A DNA stretch of 37,016 nucleotides. It comes from Falciphora oryzae (Eukaryota > Ascomycota > Sordariomycetes > Magnaporthales > Magnaporthaceae). The notes under the pieces are model-generated. The model ran no database searches. It saw nothing but the letters and a program-made list of their open reading frames with translations, and was not told where the DNA came from. The position numbers and the translations under genes were made by a program. Positions within the stretch are counted from its first letter, which is position 1. Every line of letters begins with the position of its first letter. Shown here in pieces: positions 1 through 10,196 of this stretch. The stretch is taken from positions 249,133 through 286,148 of the forward strand of contig JNVV01000049.1 in assembly GCA_000733355.1 (NCBI GenBank). Reading direction: 5' to 3'.

Positions 1-1
1 C

Positions 2-754
2 CGATCGCCCGCTCACTAGCAAGGAGCGCCGGAATGCGGCCCGACTTCCGTGTGCCTTCGGGTTTAATCTGCTAGCCGCCTTAATAGCTACATGTAGCCT
101 AATGTTTAGCTTAGGTAGCGCTAGCACGTCATATGCCCCTTGGGAGGCAGGGACTGGTAGATCCCGATATAATGACGTTAAATATACTCTCTCTCTCTCT
201 CTCCGACATGACCGTGGATAGTTAGGGCACGGGGGAAGCAAGAAAGGAGTGCTGTTCGTTGGTAAATATGGGTGCCTTTGGAATGGCCTCAATGTCGGGT
301 TGTGTGAGAGGTTAGCCCGTGCCCCATGCACGGGCCCTGGCGGACCCATAATAGCCCTCCACCGGGGTGCAGATTCTGCACACGGACAGTAGCTCAATAC
401 ACACAACTTCGCGACTGCGGCGTCTAAGGCCTTTACGGCACACAGGCTGTCTAATGTCACAAGGTCCCCCTGGATTCCGGCCCCGCAGATATGCCGGAGC
501 ACTTTTTGACGGTTGGGATGCTTGCTCGACATCATGGCAAGAAACTTCCATTTCCCAACGCTGGGCACGTCCAGTCCCTCCGCAATGACGACCAGGCGGT
601 TGCCGTGAGCGATGGTTGTCTCGAAAGCGACGATGTAGGCCCCGGTGACGAAGCAGGTGCCCTCTCCCGCAGGGAATCCCTCCCGAAGAGTTTGGACAAG
701 CAACCGCGAGGCGGCGCTTTTGCCCAACCTCCGTGTGCCTTCGGGTTTAATTTG
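2..754 (-). CDS. unidentified open frame, partial, runs off the left edge
   Basis: On the minus strand one frame is free of stops from 754 down to the window edge, about 251 codons, far longer than expected by chance even in GC-rich DNA. I do not recognise the product. Near its upstream end it reads LGKSAASRLL, which recalls the end of a Walker A loop, but the residues before it fall in the 142-bp repeat and do not complete a P-loop, so no ATPase call is made. The middle (about 210-700) is mixed hydrophobic and polar with Met-Met and several Cys. The last 60 codons include the left copy of the 142-bp repeat, read as LALPKLNIRLHVAIKAASRL; the same words occur in another frame in the right copy. 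No start codon is assigned. It may be a fragment of an unknown repeat-borne gene. Confidence 0.3.
47..188 (+). repeat. 142-bp direct repeat, left copy
   Basis: This copy aligns without gaps to 730-871 at a constant offset of 683 bp. The differences I see are mostly transitions (for example ctgctagcc against ttgttagcc). It ends at a (CT)8 run, 187-202, while the right copy ends at an (ACTC)4 run, 869-884. A shared 3' boundary followed by different simple-sequence tails is what non-LTR retroposon ends can look like, but a tandem duplication is equally possible. Confidence 0.85.
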
Positions 755-871
755 TTAGCCGCCTTGATAGCAACATGTAGCCTAGTGTCAAGCTTAGGTA
801 GCGCTAGCACGTCACATGCCCCTTGGGAGGCAGGGACTGGTAGATCCCGATATAATGACGTTAAATATACT
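730..871 (+). repeat. 142-bp direct repeat, right copy
   Basis: Right partner of the repeat at 47-188. On the minus strand it reads an open frame containing LALPKLDTRLHVAIKAANKL, matching the left copy with a few substitutions. It is followed directly by the (ACTC)4 microsatellite at 869-884. Confidence 0.85.
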
Positions 872-884
872 CACTCACTCACTC

Positions 885-1210
885 TACCGTCTGCCGTGCG
901 CGGGTTGCGCTGATGTGGGTACATGTTCCGACATGACGCATTTGCGGCTGTACCTGTGGCCGCAATTGCCGGTGCAGCAGGGGTGCCTGCTGCTCGCCGG
1001 ACAGGCTCATCATGCCTGTCGCTGACGAGCGCGTCTCGGGTACTGAACCCGGAGGGTGGAGGGGGGACTCTGATCGGCCTGTGTTGCACAGCTAGCGAGA
1101 ATGAATGCTTGTTCTATCTGATATGCGTCATGTCCGCCTGGACAGGTTTCCTCCAAATTTTGCCTGCACCACGTCCCGCCCAACACGTCCGTGCATTTAA
1201 CTAATTAAAA
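885..1210. other. no gene recognised
   Basis: Short overlapping frames only, in several phases. I see no recognisable motif, RNA gene or repeat here apart from the hairpin that follows at 1211. Confidence 0.5.
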
Positions 1211-1239
1211 CCTGGAGGCCCTCTGCACGGGCCTCCAGG
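1211..1239. repeat. perfect 11-bp inverted repeat (hairpin)
   Basis: cctggaggccc at 1211-1221 pairs perfectly with gggcctccagg at 1229-1239 around a 7-nt loop. It could form a stem in RNA or a cruciform; there is no T-run, so a bacterial-type terminator reading does not apply. Confidence 0.7.
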
Positions 1240-1364
1240 CACCACTCGATAGAAATTCCCCCCAGGCATTCCGAATCCATCTTCTTTTCCTGTAACATCA
1301 GCGATGCTCAAAGATTCAAGTGCTTACCGAACGTCTCCTGGCAAACAACATGGCCGCCGTCTAA

Positions 1365-2228
1365 CACCAGGGCTGCGCTACTCGAAGCGAACTGCACGAA
1401 TTCAGGCGCGAATTTGAGGAATTCAAGGGCGATGTTGGGCGTCGCTTCGATTCCCTCGACCGCGAGATCAACGACATCCGCCGCGACACCGACGGGATCA
1501 ACCGTCGTCTCGATTTCCTCGTTGGGACCGTCGCTTTCCTCGTTGAAGCCGCCGCCGAAAGTCGCCGCACGAGTGCCCTTTTGTCAAACAGCCTCCTAAA
1601 GTATCCTCTCCGGCCAATCGCACTAGTCCCCATCATCAGGCCCGGAGCGGGCGAATCGATATACCCCGACTCCGCCTTGTTCCCCCGCAACGCCCGGGAA
1701 TTTTACGCCCTCAAAAGGCCGTTGACCGATAAGCAGCGCCAGGTTTTGCATTACCTCCGCTCCTTTTACGAGCTCGACTCCGACGATCAGCATGCCGAAA
1801 ACCCCGAACATACCGTGGAAAGGCTAGAAGGGATCCTCGGCCTGGACGAAGACAACTTCCCAAAGTTCGAGGCAGACGCGCAGCCGTTGGCATCCGAACC
1901 GCCCGTGCCCGAAAAGCATGGACGGTCATCTGGGGGCGAGCAGGCTGGGCGCAGGCTTCGGGGATGGGCCGGCCCGGAAGCAGCAGCAGCGGCGGCGGCG
2001 GCTCCAGCCGGCGACGCAAAGAGCGACTCGGACAAACCCGCCCAAGACAAACTCGAGTGGGGCAGTCGCACGACGCCGTCTTCGCAGCGACCAACAATCG
2101 CGCGGCTGGCAGGAGAAGGAGGAGGTCGTCGGACGGTCCCGATACTACAATCGGATAAGAATTCGGACGGCACCAGCCAGACGGACGTCGCCGCGACTCC
2201 TCTGGGCTATAGAGGCGCCGAGCAATGA
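1365..2228 (+). CDS. hypothetical protein, N-terminal coiled-coil-like helix, Ala-rich C-terminal half
   Basis: One frame is open from a TAA at 1362 to TGA at 2226-2228, 287 codons. The first 60 residues are a charged heptad-like helix (for example EFRREFEEFKGDVGRRFDSL) followed by a hydrophobic stretch (LDFLVGTVAFLVEAAA). The middle contains FYALKRPLTDKQRQVLHYL and an acidic segment. The C-terminal half is low complexity, with an eight-Ala run and many Gly, Ser and Arg. There is no in-frame ATG in the helical part; the sequence before it (ctaacaccag, 1361-1370) resembles a branch point and acceptor, so an upstream exon is possible but not shown. The layout resembles uncharacterised fungal coiled-coil proteins; I assign no function. 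Overlapping frames from 1918 to 2472 make the exact 3' end uncertain. Confidence 0.45.
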   Translation, partial: HQGCATRSELHEFRREFEEFKGDVGRRFDSLDREINDIRRDTDGINRRLDFLVGTVAFLVEAAAESRRTSALLSNSLLKYPLRPIALVPIIRPGAGESIYPDSALFPRNAREFYALKRPLTDKQRQVLHYLRSFYELDSDDQHAENPEHTVERLEGILGLDEDNFPKFEADAQPLASEPPVPEKHGRSSGGEQAGRRLRGWAGPEAAAAAAAAPAGDAKSDSDKPAQDKLEWGSRTTPSSQRPTIARLAGEGGGRRTVPILQSDKNSDGTSQTDVAATPLGYRGAEQ

Positions 2229-3487
2229 AGCGCGGGTGATGGGGGAACAGACAGACAGAACTCCATTCCGGCTTCTGGTGGGTCGGCCAGCGGCGAGGAG
2301 CCGGGGCGGGAAGCTGCAGCCTCGAGATGACAACAACAATCGGGAAGCTGAAAGCCGCACGAGATGCGAGGACCTGCACCAGGTGCATCCCTCTCTCCCC
2401 TTTTACCCCCGCTCGCTTTGCGTTCCCTTTTTACCCCCTTCCCCCCCTGCTCTTGATGCCGACAGCACCTAGAAGAGGTGCTGCCCAGGTGCGACAACAC
2501 CGAGGCTGCGGGTTCTGGCGGGTTGCCGAATGATCGACGGCGGTAAGGGTTGTGCCGAGGACAACAAGAAAGGACGTATGTAGCCGTCGGGAAATAGGGA
2601 GGCGGTTTCGACTCGTTGGGGGGGAAGTCGGGAGGTGGCAGGGGGGAAGTCGGCATCGATACTGCACACACATTATAAATCTGTTAATAGCACGCAGTAA
2701 CAGCTGCTCCTCTGTGTGAACCAACCAAAGAATCGGAAAACGGGTTGGCGTTGGCCAGTGGTGGTGGGCCATGGTGGCAGGAGCGCCGGACGGTTGGCTT
2801 GTTTGCAAGTGTCGCCAAAAACAAAAGGCAAGTTGGCTGACATGGACGGCTTGGTGCGGGTTGTTGGGGGGCGATGCCGGCATCTGTCTTGTCGCCAAGC
2901 AGGCCCAGCCGCCCGCCGGTGGTGTGGGGGGGCGTCGGCGTGGCAGCTGCGGGGCTGGGCGTTCGGCTCGGGTGTCGTGCCGGGCCCGTCGGCCAATTGG
3001 GGGGGTGGGGGGTGGCATCCGCCCCCTAATGTGCGTGGGGGTTAGGCGGCGTGCATGACCGATAGTATCGCAGCCGACGTGGATTTTGCGGCCGGCCTGA
3101 CGGATCCATGTCGCGGTACGCCGGCTAAGCCTGGCGATGGATACGAGGTTTTCGATCTGCTCCATATAAACCGGCGACTCGGCGTCAGAACAGCAAATCT
3201 GGTGCAGAGTCTCGGTACGAGTAGGAGGACCTCACTGCGAGGGGAGGGCTCAAAAGGCCCGGTTGAGGGCATCGTTAGAAAGGGCAGGCAAGCTGTAGCT
3301 TTGAACTGCGGCAAAGGCACCTGCCTGCCGTCGTTGGCATGAGACCTGGGTTAGGAGGAAGAATGGACGGCGAGCCCTGGCGTCCCGTGGGCTCGTAGTG
3401 TAGCGGCGCGGGCATGTTTGAAAGGAATGCTGGCTCGTATTGTCGCAGATCCAGTTGCGGCGGACGACGTGATGCTGTGGTCGTTTT
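2229..3487. other. GC-rich stretch without a recognisable gene
   Basis: A 244-codon minus-strand frame (3165 to 2431) is present but is Pro/Arg-rich, has no motif I know, and overlaps other long frames, as is usual in GC-rich DNA. A pyrimidine-rich run lies at 2392-2455. Two G-rich clusters with quadruplex potential lie at 2618-2646 and 2999-3041. Confidence 0.5.
2618..2646 (+). other. G-run cluster (quadruplex-capable)
   Basis: G7 at 2618-2624, G3 at 2630-2632 and G6 at 2641-2646 with short spacers. Four G3 tracts can be drawn if G7 is split. A similar cluster (G7, G6, G5) occurs at 2999-3041. Confidence 0.5.
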
Positions 3488-3533
3488 CGAAGGAAGGAGG
3501 GCTCTGCGTCACGCAGCCTGCACGGCGCCAAAG
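3488..3533 (+). repeat. array edge sequence, left copy
   Basis: A 46-bp block with an internal near-palindrome (ctgcgtcacgcag). It occurs again, inverted and about 90 percent identical by eye, at 6231-6277. The satellite-like array lies between the two. Confidence 0.75.
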
Positions 3534-5499
3534 GAGTCGATGGCAGGAAAGGAGTCGATGGACGTCTTGAAGCTTGGGATACAGCGTGTCAGCGGCAGCC
3601 CAAGAGCCTGAGCAGTGGGAGTCGCTGGCAGGAAAATGTCGATGGACGTACTTAAAGCTTTGGATACCAGCCTGCGCAGCGGCCAGGTCCTGGAAGTCTA
3701 AGTAGTGGGGAATCGCTGGCAGGAAAAGGGCCGATGGAAGAAGTACTTGAAGCTTTGGATAAAACCTGTCAGCGGCCAGGTCCTGGGTGAGCAGTGGGGA
3801 GTCGCTAGCGAAAAAAGGAGTCGATGGACGTACTTGAAGCTTTCAGCCTGTCAGCGGCCAGCCTAAGAGCCTGAGCAGTGGGAGTCGCTGACAGGAGAAG
3901 GGTCGGTGGACGTTTTGAAGCCTTGGATACAGCCTATTAGCGGCAGCCCAAGACCCTGAGCAGTGGGAGTCGCTGGCAGGAAAGGAGTCGATGGACGTAT
4001 TTAGTGCATTGGATACGGCCTGTTAGCGGCCAGGTCTTGGGTAAGCAGTGGGGATCGCTAGCAAAAAAGAAGCCGATGGACGTCTTGAGGCTTTGGATAC
4101 AGCCTGTCAGCGGCAGCCTAAAAGCCTAAGCAGTGGGAGTCGCTGACAGGAGAAGGAGTCGATAGGCATACTTAACAAAGCTTTAAATACCGGCCTGTGC
4201 GGCTATCAGTGGGCAGTCGCTGGCAGGAAAGGAAGCCGATGGACATACTTGAGGCTTTGGATACCAGCCTGTCGGGTCCTGGGAGCCTAAGCAGTGGGAG
4301 TCGATGGAAGTACTTAAAGCTTTGGATACCGGCTTGTGCTGCTGTCGGGTTCGGGTGCTTAAGCAGTGGGAAGTCGCTGGCAGGGAAAGGAGTTGATAAA
4401 CGTACTTGAAGCTTTGGATGCCGGCTTATGCTACTATCTGGTTCGGGTGCTTAAGCAATAGGGAGTCGATGGTAGGAAAGGAATCGATGGCAGGAAAGGA
4501 GTCGACGGACGTGCTTAAAGCTTTGGATACCAGCTTGTTGGGTCTTGGGAGTTTAAGCAGGGAGAGTCGATGGACGTACTTGAGGCTTTGGATACCAGCC
4601 TGCTAGGTTCTGGGAGCTTAAGCGGTGAGGAGCGCTGGCAGGGAAAGGGTCGATGGACGTGCTTGAAGCTTTGGATACAGCTTGTTAGCGGCCAACTTAA
4701 AAGTCTGAGCAGTGGGAGTCGCTGGCAGGAAAGGAGTCGATGGATGTACCTGATAAAGCTTTGGATACCGGCCTGTGCTGCTGTCGGGTTCGGGTGCCTA
4801 AGCAGTGGGGAGTCGCTGGCAGGAAAAGGGTCGATGGACGTCCTTGAAGCTTTGGATACAGCCCGTCAGCGGCCAGCCCAAAAGCTTAAGCAGTGGGAAT
4901 TGCTGGCAGGAAAAGGGTCGATGGACGTACCTAACAAAGCTTTGGATGCCAGCCCCTGCAGCGGCCAGGTCGAAAGCTGCCGCTGCTGTGGACGGCCGAG
5001 TTGGCCCAACCTGGCGCCCACCCTGCGCGGCAAGCAGTGGGGAGCCGCTAAAAGTGAAAGGAATCGATGGAAAGGAAAGGAGTCGATGGAAGGGAAAGCG
5101 TCGATGGACGTACTTGAAATTTTGGATGCCGGCCCTTGCAGCGGCCAGGTCGAAAGCCGCCACTGCTGTGGACGGCTGAATTGGCTCAATCTGTCGTCTG
5201 TCCAGCGCGGTAAGCAGGGGATCGCTGGCAGGAAAGAAGCCGATGGACGTATTTGAAGCTTTGGATACCAGCTTGTGCTGCGGCTATGTTGAGGGCTGCT
5301 GCTGCTGTGGACGGCTGCGTTGGCTCAGTCTGGCGTTTATCCTGCGCGGCAAGCACTGGGGAGTCTAAGCAGTGGAGAGTCTAAGCAGTGGGGAGTCCAA
5401 GCAGTGGGGAGTCGATGGCAGGGGAAGGGTCGATGGACGTACCTAGTAAAGCTTTGGATACTAGCCGGTGCTGCTGTCGGGTCCTGGGTGCCTGCCTAC

Positions 5500-5595
5500 C
5501 TAAGCAGTGGGGAGTCTAAGCAGTGGGGAGTCTAAGCAGTGGGGAGTCTAAGCAGTGGGGAGTCTAAGCAGTGGGGAGTCTAAGCAGTGGGGAGT
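5500..5595 (+). repeat. 16-bp sub-repeat, six perfect copies
   Basis: ctaagcagtggggagt is repeated six times head to tail inside the larger array. Imperfect clusters of the same word lie at 5364-5412 and 5700-5790. It is a local amplification of one part of the large unit. Confidence 0.95.
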
Positions 5596-5894
5596 CTAAA
5601 CGATGGGCAGTGGGGAGTCGATGGCAGGGGAAGGATCGATGGACGTACTTAATAAAGCTTTGGATGCCGCTGTCGGGTCCTAGGTGCCTGCCTACCTACC
5701 TAAGCAATGGGGAGTCTAAGCAGTGGGGAGTCTAAGAAGCGGGGAGTCTAAGCAGTGGAGAGAGTCTAAGCAGTGGGGAGTCGCTGGAAGGGGAAGGAGT
5801 CGATGGACGTACTTGATAAAGCTTTGGATACTAGCCTATGCTGCGGCCAGGTCCTGGGTGCCGACTCAAGCAATGAGGAGTCGATGGAGGAGAA

Positions 5895-5990
5895 GGAGTT
5901 GAGCAGGAGAAGGAGTCGAGCAGGAAAGGGAGTCGAGCAGGAAAGGGAGTCGAGCAGGAAAGGGAGTCGAGCAGGAAAGGGAGTCGATGG
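5895..5990 (+). repeat. 17-bp sub-repeat, about five copies
   Basis: gagtcgagcaggaaagg repeats with a 17-bp period, the first copies being slightly diverged. It is amplified from the end of the large unit (gagtcgctggcaggaaagg). Confidence 0.9.
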
Positions 5991-6230
5991 AGGAGGAGGA
6001 GTCGAGCAGGAAAAGAAGTCGATGGAGGAGAAGGAGCCGATGGACGTACTTGACAAAGCTTTGCGGCCGGGCCCTGGGTGCCTACCTAAGCAGTGTGGAG
6101 TCTTGAAGATTTGGATACCGACCTGTGCTGCTGTCGGGTCCTGAGGCTGCCGCTGCTGTGGGCGGCTGAGTGGCCCAATCTGGCGTCTGCCTGCAGTGGG
6201 GAGCCTGGCAGGAAGGGAGTCGTCAAAATC

Positions 6231-6277
6231 TTTGGTGCCGTGCAGGCTGCGTGACGCGGAGCCTCCTTCCTTCACCA
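6231..6277 (-). repeat. array edge sequence, right inverted copy
   Basis: Inverted partner of 3488-3533. On the minus strand it reads through the same gcgtcacgcagcctgcacgg core. The array unit orientation flips just to its right. Confidence 0.75.
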
Positions 6278-6289
6278 CAACTGCCTGGC

Positions 6290-6665
6290 CGCTGCACAGG
6301 CCGGCGTCCATAGACTTCTTTCCCGCCAGCGACTCCTAGGACCCGATAGCAGCACAGGCCGGTATCCAAAGCTTTGTCGAGTACGTCTATGAACTCCTTT
6401 TCCCGCCAGCGACTCCCCATTAATAGCCGCATAGGTTGGTATCCAAAGCTTTATCAAGTACGTCTATCGGCTGCTTTTCCTGCCGGCCGCTGACAGGCTG
6501 TATCCAAAGCTTCGAGTACGTCCATAGACCCTTTCCTGCCAGCGACTCCTTTCCTGCCAGCGACTCCTTTCCTGCCATCGACTCCTTTCCATCAACTCCC
6601 CGCTGCTTAGGCACCCAGGACCCGACAGCAGCACAGGCTGGTATCCAAAGCTTCACCAAGTACGT
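6290..6665 (-). repeat. inverted continuation of the array, about 4 units
   Basis: The same unit appears in reverse complement (ggtatccaaagcttt, gtacgtctat, cgccagcgactcc), with cores near 6383, 6461, 6517 and 6657. The block therefore begins and ends with oppositely oriented units. Confidence 0.9.
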
Positions 6666-7858
6666 CCAACCGTCTGACAGGAGCCACGACTGCCCCTCCC
6701 CACGCTGCGACGCTTGCAGGCAAAATGGCCGTCCTAACCTCGACAGCAGGCAGCTGGGACGCGACGTCATCATAGCTACCCCGTTGAAGCCCGTTTCGAG
6801 CCCTCGGGTCCCTCCGATGGTGCTCACGAGCCAGCCCTAGCCGTCGTCAAGGCATCCATCCCTAAGCCCACACAAAGCTCATCCGCAGCCGCAGCCCCAA
6901 GACCGCCATCGGCCGCAGTCGCAGCAGCAGCCACCTCGAGCCCCCGACACCAGAGTTTCCGTCCTGGTCGACGGCGACGGTTGGGCCGACGTCAGCTTCC
7001 GGTCCCAGCCACCCTCGTACAAGACGCCGCCAACATCGGCCAGCTGCGGACGACGGCCTTTATCGTCCCGTTGTCCCTGTTGGCTGGGCGGACGCGCTTG
7101 ACCCCCGAGGAGCCGGTGCGCAAGAGAACCGAGGCGGAGGGGAGACTGAGGAAAGAGGCTGCGGTAAGGAGTTCGGTCCTGCTACCATCTGCTTCGAGAA
7201 ACGCGGCCCCTAGGCGACGCCCTCCTGTCCAAGAAAAACGAGGCTTTCCAGCGGGCTTTTGTCGAGATTCTCAAGCTGACGGCGATAGTGATCAGATCCG
7301 ACGCGCGCACGACGAGGGTGCCGGGCCAGGCCGAGGCGGAGGGGGTTGGTGAAGGGGGCTACGAAATCCAAAAGGGCAACACACGCACGATCGACATGCA
7401 CCGGAACGAGTCCCGGTAGGACTTGAAGCCCAAAGGTTTGGGGAAGACCTGCCGCCCTGGTTGGGGGCAGCCATCGACAAGCACCAAGGCCGCCGCCCCA
7501 CCGCCGGCCAGCAGCGTGCCTGGAGGGTTGTTGTCTTGATGGGCGACGAGATACGAAGTTTTGCTCGCCCCTTGACAGGCTTACGGTGGCCCCGTCAATA
7601 CTGCAGTATTTCCCCTTGCCAATCCGAAACATGTCAGGGCTTCGAAGGCCCCAGAACAAGGCCGTCGCCGCCACTGGCCGCAGACTCACCCTCGTCTAGA
7701 CGCTGGACTATGCGCTCGACCGCCTCGCGTGCTGTCGGCGATGCGGCCTGCTGTGGATATTGACAACGCCGCTGGCCTGGCTGCTCCTTCTGCAACGCCA
7801 CCGGTAGGGGGCTTCGCCGCCTTCCATCCTGCCGGCAGCTGAAGGTCCTCGCCGCTGA
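6666..7858. other. GC-rich stretch, no gene identified
   Basis: Several frames of 100-160 codons overlap on both strands (for example plus 6981-7352, minus 7210-7689). A plus-strand frame around 7190-7400 has a plausible helix (ALLSKKNEAFQRAFVEILKL) but no family I know. A TGA at 7856 closes the frame upstream of the FHA gene. Remnants of a coding gene are possible. Confidence 0.4.
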
Positions 7859-9327
7859 CTGTGGAAACTGGCTGCTGCTGCCTGTTTTCTGCCTTTTCAA
7901 ACAGCCACGCAGGATGTCGTCGATCCCAGGCGCCTGGGACAGCAGAACTCGGGCTTTTCTGACGACGAGATTGCCGATATCTGTATCCTCTATCCTACCC
8001 CCGAAAACGCCCGCCGCGCCGTCGCCGCCCTCGAGCGCGACAACTCGAGGCATCTAATCTTTGAGTCGCAACCAACACTCAACGGCTCTCTTTCTCAGCA
8101 TGCTAACCAGCTTCCTCCATTTGGCACTCCGACGATAAATGGTCAGTTCCAAGCCGCCTGCCCCTTGGGCGTCATCCCTTCTGAACTCCAGCCTCTAACA
8201 GCCCATCTCGCGCCAGGCTCGGCTCCCCCGCACTCGCCCTATTTGGCTCATGGGGTTGGCCTCTCGGCACCCGCCGATTCGCAGTCGCAAACTGGCGCGG
8301 GCTTCAAGGCCCCCCAGGTCTCGCAACCAACCGACGGTAGTTCCAGCGTCAAGTATTTCCTCAACGACGACCCAGCCCGCTTCAGCCTCGCGACCCCCGT
8401 CTCGGGCCAGCATGCCATCGTGCTGAGGCTTTCGGTCGACACCAAGGACCCCTTTACATTCGGTCGCCATGTGATGCGCTGCGATATATGCTCCGCGAAT
8501 GACCCGCTCAAGCGCCTTGGCAGTATACACTTTCGCATATACATCAACGAGTATGGCGTGCTTATGCTCGAGGACACCTCGACCAACGGGACCGTCGTCG
8601 ACAAGTGCCTGCTCAAGAAAGCAAAGGCCAAGACTGATCGCCACGAAACAAAGCGCACATTGAGCAACGGCTCCGAGATCAAGATCCTACTTCACGACCA
8701 CGACAATGATATTGCGTTCCTCGTTCGGGTCCCCAAACGAGAAGGGAGACGTAAAGAGGCGTTCCGCCGGAACCTGTACCGATACCGGCGGCGAATCCGG
8801 GCTCTTGACGGCGACCGCACGCGGACCATCGTGCCAGGGAATAATGGGCCTGTAAGTAAAGCCGAGCCCAGAATCATGCTATAACCAGCCCTGTTTGCTA
8901 AGTCACTAACTGATGCACTGCTTCTCCCTCCTAGCCAAACCTGTTTCCTAGGCACTTTCAAACCCCAAATTTCGGGTGGTGGTATCGAAAAACGCCACCG
9001 TCCTCCGGCGCGGCCACTCCCGCACGGCCTGCCCCGTCTGTCGCCACTCCATCCACCATGCGCGCATCGCGACGCTCCTGGGACGCAGTCACACTCACCG
9101 GCGTATCACCTCGCCGGGTGCGGGGCGGCGATGGTAGATGGGACCCGAGACGGTGCTGCCGGCGCCCTCGCCGAAGCCGACGAGGCTGGCGGACCCGTCG
9201 TCGTCGTTGTCGCCCATCCGGTCGTCGAATATGCCGCCGCCCACACCGGCGCCCCCTCGCCACCCCTGCGTTGCTGGTGCGGCCGCTGTTGGTGATTCCT
9301 CGCAGCGGAGACATCCGTGACTCGTAG
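7859..9327 (+). pseudogene. FHA-domain protein, two exons, start codon lost and C-terminus truncated or altered
   Basis: Exon 1 (open from 7859 to 8851) and exon 2 (8935-9327) join in phase 0 across an 83-nt intron. Exon 1 starts with an FHA-kinase-like N-terminus (QDVVDPRRLGQQNSGFSDDE), a Pro-rich linker, then an FHA domain at about 8395-8740: FGRH, then IHFRIYINEYGVLMLEDTST followed by NGT. FHA domains bind phosphothreonine peptides. Exon 2 begins PNLFPRHFQTPNFGWWYRK and then turns Pro/Arg-rich. Fungal proteins of this layout often carry a Ser/Thr kinase domain after the FHA (established knowledge), but I see no HRD or DFG motif here. No in-frame ATG lies between the TGA at 7856 and the conserved N-terminus. 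I read it as a non-RIPped but broken gene copy; a short functional FHA protein with an unseen upstream exon remains possible. Confidence 0.75.
8852..8934 (+). other. spliceosomal intron in the FHA gene
   Basis: Donor GTAAGT at 8852, branch point CACTAAC ending at 8910, acceptor CTAG ending at 8934. Splicing keeps the frame and removes the stop at 8882-8884. Confidence 0.85.
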
Positions 9328-9339
9328 GGCGCCGCGCAG

Positions 9340-9775
9340 CATTACACGAATACGGCGAAGGCAGACCGGGCGGTCCGTGATCCGAATCGTCACAACACGG
9401 ACAAGCAACGTGAGCGGGCTCCTGCCATCCAACAACCAGAATCGAGCAGCAATCGAGTGTGGAGGGCGAAGCAAAAGCAAGTGGCTGGCAAAATGGGGGA
9501 AGGTGCTCGACACAGCGCCCGGTCGCCGGCCAAGACGATGCACCGATCCAGGTGAGGGTGTCGTCGAACTGCACCTTTTGTGCTTGCCCGCACCACGGCC
9601 ATTTTGTGTATCCACGCCTGCGGCGTTCCGTCGAAGGACCGAAGTTGCGTGCACATTTGGCAGACCTGCTTGCAAAAGCGCCACGATCAACCACCCTTGG
9701 GCTCCAAGATATCCGCAACGACGTGGCCATCCTAAAGAGCTCGGCTTTCGTGGACCAAAAGCTGGCAGACGCCCT
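9340..9775. other. open frames without recognisable product
   Basis: A plus frame from 9459 reads LADLLAKAPRSTTLGLQDIR before entering the minisatellite, and a minus frame covers 9937-9095. Neither has a motif I can name. Confidence 0.4.
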
Positions 9776-9778
9776 TTG

Positions 9779-10196
9779 CTCCAGCCTAAACATCTCCACG
9801 TTTACCTCTGGGGCGTTCCTTTTCCAACCGAACAGTCTTGTCTTACAAGCTCGACAAAACGCCCTCTGCTCCAGCCTAAACATCTCTACGTTTACCTCTG
9901 GGGCGTTCCTTTTCCAGCCGAACAGTTTTGTTTTCAAGCTCGATAGAACGCCTTTTGCTCCAGCCTAAACATCTTTACGTTTACCTCTGAGGCGTTCCTT
10001 TTCCAACCGAACAGTCTTGTCTTACAAGCTCGATAGAACTCTGCTCCAGCTTCAACATCTCCACGTTTACCTCTGCTCCAGCCTTAACATCCCCACGTTT
10101 ACCTCTGGAGAGTTCCTTTTCCAACCGAACAGTTTTGTTTTACAAGCCGAACAGAACTCTGCTCCAGCCTTAACATCTCCACGTTACCTCTAGGGC
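9779..10196 (+). repeat. minisatellite, ~86-90-bp unit
   Basis: Units begin with ctccagcctaaacatct at 9779, 9869, 9958, 10044, 10076 (a 32-bp truncated unit) and 10162, and contain gcgttccttttccaaccgaa. The final unit is cut after ctctagggcgt, where the glycosyltransferase-like fragment starts. Confidence 0.92.

Larger units (their letters stand above)
3534..6230 (+). repeat. satellite-like tandem array, about 23 direct units
   Basis: The array is a degenerate repeat whose unit centres on gtcgatggacgtacttgaag, then ctttggatacc, then a variable part (agcctgtcagcggccag or tgctgctgtcgggtcctgg), then cagtggggagtcgctggcag and gaaagg. Unit starts (atggacgt and variants) are near 3558, 3642, 3734, 3824, 3908, 3990, 4077, 4162, 4239, 4304, 4395, 4504, 4570, 4652, 4740, 4833, 4920, 5104, 5242, 5433, 5639, 5803 and 6040. 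Spacing is mostly 65-93 bp on the left and 140-240 bp on the right, where other modules are inserted. A second module (gctgctgtggacggc, then a stretch ending cgcggcaagcagtgggga) recurs near 4980, 5155, 5300 and 6145. Unit length is not a multiple of three, and the short frames it opens (MDVLEALDTSL) shift from unit to unit, so it is not coding. Confidence 0.9.

Noticed and set aside
1211..1239. Hairpin as a transcription terminator
   Set aside because: Eukaryotic context and no T-run; kept only as an inverted repeat.
2431..3165. 244-codon minus-strand ORF
   Set aside because: Pro/Arg-rich, no motif, overlaps other long frames; length is unremarkable at this GC content.
3534..6665. CRISPR-like array
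   Set aside because: Units are degenerate, adjacent, without unique spacers of constant length, and the organism is a fungus.
9095..9937. 280-codon minus-strand ORF
   Set aside because: It runs through the minisatellite and the antisense of FHA exon 2; composition is that of a shadow frame.
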